Part shown: positions 59,746-64,000 of the stretch, piece after piece
Numbering within the stretch: position 1 is the first letter of the stretch
How the letters are laid out: every line of letters begins with the position of its first letter
DNA from: Paraburkholderia phytofirmans PsJN
GTDB lineage: Bacteria > Pseudomonadota > Gammaproteobacteria > Burkholderiales > Burkholderiaceae
Assembly: GCF_000020125.1 (NCBI RefSeq)
Contig: NC_010676.1
Coordinates: forward strand, 1,426,001-1,490,000
Length of the DNA: 64,000 nt
Direction: 5' to 3'
Translations under genes and position numbers: made by a program
Notes under the pieces: model-generated
What the model was told of the DNA's origin: nothing
Seen by the model: the letters and a program-made list of their open reading frames with translations, nothing else
Databases searched by the model: none

Positions 59746-59943
59746 ATGACAATGACGAACACGCGTTGCATGCCGGGTCTGCATCCGCACACCCCGATGC
59801 CGCCGGAAATCGACCCCGACGCGCCGCACCCGACGAGCGATCCCGATCCATCGCCACCGCCTGACGATGTCCCGCCGAATGATCCGGATCGTGCGCCCGA
59901 AGGCGATCCGCCTGCCAGGCCGCCGCCGGTCAGCGCCGCGTGA
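59746..59943 (+). CDS. Proline-rich small protein
   Basis: 65-residue protein almost wholly of Pro, Asp and Ala, beginning MTMTNTRCMPGL. GGAG lies 4 bases before the ATG at 59746 and another ATG is 6 bases later. It is probably disordered. Low complexity weakens the case, but the ribosome site and the location among other tiny genes support it. Confidence 0.55.
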   Translation: MTMTNTRCMPGLHPHTPMPPEIDPDAPHPTSDPDPSPPPDDVPPNDPDRAPEGDPPARPPPVSAA

Positions 59944-60103
59944 TCCTGTCCAACACGCTTGTCCAACGCGCATGCCCAACACGGTCGAACACAGCGAAGG
60001 CTCGGCGGGATGGTTGTAAGCACAAATTAATCCAGTGGTCCGGTAATTGCGGACGTCTCGGTTAAAGCGGTGCGCAAGCACCGGCAACCCGCCAGGAGTC
60101 AAC

Positions 60104-62470
60104 ATGAGCACCGATCACACCGTCGACAGCGCGCCCGGAAGTGGAGCGAAAGAGACATCCGGCACGCCTGACAGCGAACCCATCAAGCCATATCGCAACG
60201 CCGCCGGGGGCTGGGGCTCGGTGAAAGCGGTCGCGTCGATCCTCGTGCAGGAACACGTGACGCTGAACGGCAGCCGCATTCTGGCCAAGCAGAACAAGCC
60301 CGACGGCTTCGCGTGCGTGAGTTGCTCGTGGGCCAAACCCGCGGACCCGCATCTTTTCGAATTCTGTGAGAACGGCGCGAAGGCGACCGCGTGGGAAATC
60401 ACCAGCAAACGCGTCGACGCGGACTTCTTCGCCAACCATACGCTGAGCGAATTGCGCGCATGGAGCGGCCTGGAACTCGAATCGCGCGGCCGGCTGACCA
60501 CGCCGATGCGCTGGGATTCCGCCACCGACCGCTACGTGCCGACCACCTGGCAACATGCGTTCACCGAAATCGCGAGCGAACTGCAAGCACTAGATCCGAA
60601 CGAAGCGGTGTTCTACGCGTCGGGCCGCGCGTCGCTGGAAACGTCGTACATGTATGCCTTGCTGGCGCGCCTGTACGGCACCAACAATCTGCCGGACAGT
60701 TCGAACATGTGTCACGAAAGCACTTCGGTCGGCCTGCCCAAGACGATCGGCGTGCCGGTCGGAACCGTGCAACTCGAAGATTTCGAGCACACCGACTGCA
60801 TGCTGTTCTTCGGCCACAACACCGGCACCAACGCGCCGCGCATGCTGCATCAGTTGCAGGATGCACGCAAACGCGGCGTGGAGATCATCACCTTTAATCC
60901 GCTCAAGGAACGCGGGCTCGTCACCTTCGCGAATCCGCAGTCGCCGCTCGACATGCTCACCCCGGCCGACACGCGGATCAGCACGCAATATCATCAGGTC
61001 AAGATCGGCGGCGACGCGGCGGCGATTGCCGGGCTCTGCAAGCTGCTGATCGAGTGGGACGACGACGCGCAGCGTAACGGCGAGCCACGCGTGCTCGACG
61101 CCGCCTTCATCGCGCAGCATACGCACGGCTTCGACGAATTCGCCGAGGCGATGCGCGCCACGTCATGGCAAGAGATCGAGCGCCACTCGGACCTCAGCCG
61201 CGCCGCGCTCGAAAACGCGGCACGTGTCTACGCAAAAGCGAATGCCGCGATGGTTCTCTACGGGATGGGCATCACCCAGCATCGCAGCGGCGTGCACAAC
61301 GTGCAGATGCTCTCGAACCTGCTGCTTCTACGCGGCAATATCGGCCGGCCGGGCGCGGGCATCTGCCCGATTCGCGGCCATTCGAACGTGCAGGGGCAGC
61401 GCACGGTCGGCATCACGGAAAAGCCTGAACTCGCGCCGCTCGACAAGCTGAAGGAACTCTACGGCTTCGAGCCGCCGCGCAATAAAGGCATGACCACGGT
61501 CGAAGCCTGCCGCGGCGTGCTCGACGGCAAAGTCAAAGCGTTCATCGGCCTGGGCGGCAATTTTCAGGTGGCGATTCCCGATCACCACGTGATGGACCCC
61601 GCGTGGCAGCGTCTGCGGCTCACGGTGCAGATCGCCACCAAACTCAATCGCAGCCATCTGCTGCATGGCGAGGTCGCGTATCTGCTGCCCTGCCTTGGGC
61701 GCATCGAGATCGACCGTCAGGCGAGCGGCGAGCAATGGGTCAGTGTGGAGGACAGCACGGCCTGCGTGCACGGCTCGCACGGGCTCGCCGAGCCGGCCGG
61801 CGACATGCTGCTGTCGGAACCCGCCATTGTCGCCGGTCTTGCAAAGGCGCTGCTGCCGCGTAATCCGAAGATCGACTGGGATGCCTGGGTCGACGACTAC
61901 TCGTTGGTGCGCGACGCGATCGAACGCACCTATCCGGATCAGTTCAAGGACTTCAACCGGCGCTTCAGGGAACCCGGCGGGTTTCACCGGCCCCTCGCGG
62001 CTTGCGAGCGCAAATGGAAGACGGAAAGCGGCAAGGCGAATTTCATCGTGCCCGAGACGCTCGACGAAGACGCCGACATGCCGTCGCGAGGCCCCGACGT
62101 GCTGCGCCTGATGACGGCCCGCGGCGACAGCCAGTTCAACACCACCGTCTACGGTCTCGACGACCGCTTCCGCGGCGTGTACGGCAGCCGCAACGTGCTG
62201 CTCATGCATCAGGACGACATGACGCAGCGCGGCTTCGCGGAGGGCGATGCGGTGTGCATCTCCACCGTCTCGAACGACGGCGTGACGCGCGAAGTCGACG
62301 GCATGCATGTCCACGCGTTCGACATTCCGCCCGGCTGCATCATGGGCTACTACCCGGAATGCAATCGCCTGATTCCCCTCTCGCATCACGCGGAATCGAG
62401 TCAGGTGCCGGCGTCGAAGTCGATTCCGGTGCGCTTGCGCAAGTCGGTGAGCGAGGATCTGGCAGTTTAA
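60104..62470 (+). CDS. FdhF/YdeP-type molybdopterin oxidoreductase
   Basis: 788-residue molybdoenzyme. The iron-sulfur pattern is CVSCSWAKP with a third cysteine in FEFCENGAKA, as in YdeP proteins. Large-subunit motifs SSNMCHESTSVGLP, FFGHNTGTNAPRM and RPGAGICPIRGHSNVQG follow. YdeP is linked to acid tolerance in E. coli; the electron partner is unknown. CAGGAG lies before ATG 60104. It has no signal peptide. No fdhD or maturation gene is nearby. Confidence 0.92.
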   Translation: MSTDHTVDSAPGSGAKETSGTPDSEPIKPYRNAAGGWGSVKAVASILVQEHVTLNGSRILAKQNKPDGFACVSCSWAKPADPHLFEFCENGAKATAWEITSKRVDADFFANHTLSELRAWSGLELESRGRLTTPMRWDSATDRYVPTTWQHAFTEIASELQALDPNEAVFYASGRASLETSYMYALLARLYGTNNLPDSSNMCHESTSVGLPKTIGVPVGTVQLEDFEHTDCMLFFGHNTGTNAPRMLHQLQDARKRGVEIITFNPLKERGLVTFANPQSPLDMLTPADTRISTQYHQVKIGGDAAAIAGLCKLLIEWDDDAQRNGEPRVLDAAFIAQHTHGFDEFAEAMRATSWQEIERHSDLSRAALENAARVYAKANAAMVLYGMGITQHRSGVHNVQMLSNLLLLRGNIGRPGAGICPIRGHSNVQGQRTVGITEKPELAPLDKLKELYGFEPPRNKGMTTVEACRGVLDGKVKAFIGLGGNFQVAIPDHHVMDPAWQRLRLTVQIATKLNRSHLLHGEVAYLLPCLGRIEIDRQASGEQWVSVEDSTACVHGSHGLAEPAGDMLLSEPAIVAGLAKALLPRNPKIDWDAWVDDYSLVRDAIERTYPDQFKDFNRRFREPGGFHRPLAACERKWKTESGKANFIVPETLDEDADMPSRGPDVLRLMTARGDSQFNTTVYGLDDRFRGVYGSRNVLLMHQDDMTQRGFAEGDAVCISTVSNDGVTREVDGMHVHAFDIPPGCIMGYYPECNRLIPLSHHAESSQVPASKSIPVRLRKSVSEDLAV

Positions 62471-62540
62471 GAATGCACGAAGAGCGCACCGGCGTGAACC
62501 GGGGCGCCCCTTGTGGCACGCCGAGCCACCTCTCGCTACC

Positions 62541-62602
62541 CGCGTCTAGCCGACCGCGTCTAACCGACCGTGTCTAGCCGACCGCGTCTAGCCGACCGCG
62601 TC
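62541..62602. repeat. 14-base tandem repeat overlapping the porin stop codon
   Basis: The unit CGCGTCTAGCCGAC occurs at 62541, 62555 (one change), 62569 (one change) and 62583, followed by a 6-base partial unit at 62597-62602 which covers part of the porin stop codon (62601-62603). It lies between the molybdoenzyme gene and the convergent porin gene. Repeat slippage could move the end of the porin gene. Confidence 0.88.
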
Positions 62603-63707
62603 AGAACTGATGCAGCATCCCGACATACGCGCCGGTCTGCGATTCGCCCACCAGCGGACTCGTTTTGCTGGTCGCATCGCGCGGCGATGCTTCCAGCGAG
62701 AAATTCGAGTTGCTGCCATTGCGCACATAGCCCACCGTGCCGTACAGGAAGGTGCGCTTCGACAGGTTGTAGGTGGTGCCGAGCACGTACATCATCGCGT
62801 GGCCGGAGGGGTCGTGCGCGGCATCGCCCGAGCCGTCGCCGACCTTCACGTAGAAGCCGCCCGCCGTCATGGCCCAGCGCGGCAGGAAGTTATAGGTGGC
62901 GCCGAGCCAGTAGTGATCGGCCGAGTCGGCGACGCCGACCGGGGAGTCAGGCGCCGAGTAATGCGTGTAGGCGCCCTGTATCTTCACCGAGTCGAAATGC
63001 ACGTTCACGCCGGCGAAATATTCGCGCGATGCCTGGAAGATGTTGCTGAAGCGGCCGTTGCTGTCGCGCAGTTCGTCGTAGATGCCGCGCACGTCGAAGA
63101 GCGGCGAGTGATAGGTCAGCATGATGCCGTCCGAGCGGCCGAACTCGCCGGCCGCACCGCTGTTGAAAGCGCCCGCCTGATTGCCGAACGCATATTGCGC
63201 CTGCACGTCGAATCCCCAAAACACCGGGCTGTGATACTCGACGTTGTTGCTGGTTTGCTGCCAGTTGCGCCCACGCACGAGCGAGGCCGACGAAAACGCC
63301 TGCTGCACGAACGGATCGAATTCCCATACGCCGTCGCTGTCGATAAACAGATTGCGGCCGGCCTGCAACGTGCCCCACTGCTCACTCTTCAAACCGGCGA
63401 ACGCGCGCCGCGACCAGAGCCGCCCGCCGCTCGTCGTACCGTTCATGACCTGCAAGCCGGTTTCGAGGTTGAAGATCGCATTGAGGCCGCCGCCCAGATC
63501 TTCGTTGCCTTTGAGGCCGAGCATGCTGGTGCCCCAGTCGCCGCCTTCCGCGCTCCAGCGGCTCGAACTGCCGCCCGCGCCATTATTGATGTGATTCAGG
63601 TATTCGAGGCCCGCGTCGAGACGGCCATATAAGCTCACGCTGGTTTGACCATAGGCCAGCGGACTTGCCACGGCGAGGGCCGCCATTAATTTTGTAGGTA
63701 GTCTCAT
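62601..63707 (-). CDS. Gram-negative porin (OmpC-like)
   Basis: 368-residue outer-membrane trimeric porin. Signal peptide is residues 1-20 (LAVASPLAYGQ), then SVSLYGRLDAGLEYLN, the signature of Burkholderia-type porins, with AFAGLKSEQWGTLQAGRN and a terminal phenylalanine (YVGMLHQF). It allows diffusion of small polar solutes. ATG 63707 is chosen for the signal peptide start. A promoter-like pair is upstream on the minus strand. Confidence 0.94.
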   Translation of the reverse strand: MRLPTKLMAALAVASPLAYGQTSVSLYGRLDAGLEYLNHINNGAGGSSSRWSAEGGDWGTSMLGLKGNEDLGGGLNAIFNLETGLQVMNGTTSGGRLWSRRAFAGLKSEQWGTLQAGRNLFIDSDGVWEFDPFVQQAFSSASLVRGRNWQQTSNNVEYHSPVFWGFDVQAQYAFGNQAGAFNSGAAGEFGRSDGIMLTYHSPLFDVRGIYDELRDSNGRFSNIFQASREYFAGVNVHFDSVKIQGAYTHYSAPDSPVGVADSADHYWLGATYNFLPRWAMTAGGFYVKVGDGSGDAAHDPSGHAMMYVLGTTYNLSKRTFLYGTVGYVRNGSNSNFSLEASPRDATSKTSPLVGESQTGAYVGMLHQF

Positions 63708-64000
63708 TGTTTTGCCGTCAATTTTTTTGCGTCGCGATGCGGGCCAAAGCAGACTCCGGTTGCTTTCAAACACGATCGGCCAGAAAGATGTTGGGGAAAC
63801 CGCAGCGCCAGGTCCGACCAACTATAGGCGACAGGCGCTTCATGGCCTATTCGATTGACGCAATAAATATTTGCCTGGCATGCGCTCGACAAAGCCCGCT
63901 TGCCAATGAAACGGGAACACCGAAAGGCACTCAAGATAAGATAGTCGGTCATTCGGCCTCAGCCAAATTGCAATGCATGATTCGTTATTGACTATTCAAC
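63708..64000. promoter_or_regulatory. Porin upstream region, with a candidate promoter
   Basis: On the minus strand TTGTCG (63887-63892) and TATTTA (63864-63869) lie 17 bases apart, a plausible sigma-70 promoter giving an untranslated leader of about 150 bases. A longer open frame on the plus strand at 63707-63991 is not believed. No gene is seen before the window edge. Confidence 0.35.

Noticed and set aside
63707..63991. 94-codon plus-strand frame upstream of the porin
   Set aside because: It overlaps the porin promoter region and shows no protein-like pattern.
1..64000. CRISPR arrays, tRNA genes, rRNA, insertion sequences or phage modules
   Set aside because: I read both strands for regular repeats, integrases, transposases and RNA gene patterns and saw none I could support.

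Overview
The window is high-GC, densely coded, chromosomal-type DNA. Protein content (MipA/OmpV, a Gram-negative porin, xfp-ackA, YdeP-type molybdoenzyme, small Burkholderia-type orphan proteins, DUF2934) points to a Burkholderiaceae bacterium, most like a plant- or soil-associated Paraburkholderia. This assignment is from protein resemblance only. No rRNA, tRNA, CRISPR array, insertion sequence or phage gene was recognised.

Layout. (1) 1-15184 is a large catabolic and uptake region. It holds a BMP-type ABC importer (permease cut by the left edge, ATPase, binding protein). Opposite it lie a RutB-like cysteine hydrolase, an amidase and a gamma-glutamyltransferase-like enzyme. Next is a tightly overlapped minus-strand operon (allantoinase/PuuE-like deacetylase, GntR regulator, flavin reductase), then a divergent Pot-type ABC importer and a DszC/SfnB-like flavin monooxygenase. 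Together they suggest import and stepwise hydrolysis or oxidation of a nitrogen compound such as a nucleobase derivative, ureide or amine. (2) 15279-22970 holds small regulatory and envelope genes: an orphan SLATT 2TM protein, a DUF4118-hydrolase-MipA operon, YceH, lipocalin, a palindrome-controlled XRE-cupin/GNAT pair, a thioesterase, a LysE exporter and a BON protein. (3) 22974-31329 is central carbon metabolism: acetate kinase and phosphoketolase as an operon, then ankyrin, HAD, 6-phosphogluconate dehydrogenase and an MFS transporter. (4) 31502-44469 is mixed: thioredoxin-like protein, YjbQ, esterase, hybrid kinase, Rieske-flavoprotein, an AI-2E-type permease with an extra C-terminal domain, DUF2934, GlgX and a PRC-barrel protein. 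(5) 44677-55107 is signalling and DNA repair: a lone receiver protein, the exonuclease/ATP-dependent ligase pair, BrkB, an RsbQ-like hydrolase directly followed by a PAS-PAS-PAS hybrid kinase, ZapE and a lipoprotein. (6) 55224-64000 has transketolase, a cupin, a group of very small genes with strong ribosome sites, a YdeP-type molybdoenzyme and a porin.

The most interesting candidates are the RsbQ-like hydrolase/PAS kinase module (49450-52588), the composite nitrogen-compound catabolic region (1-15184), the orphan SLATT protein (15279-15797), and the near-leaderless XRE promoter covered by a 12-bp palindrome (20349-20383). All functions are inferred by reading motifs; no database search was run.
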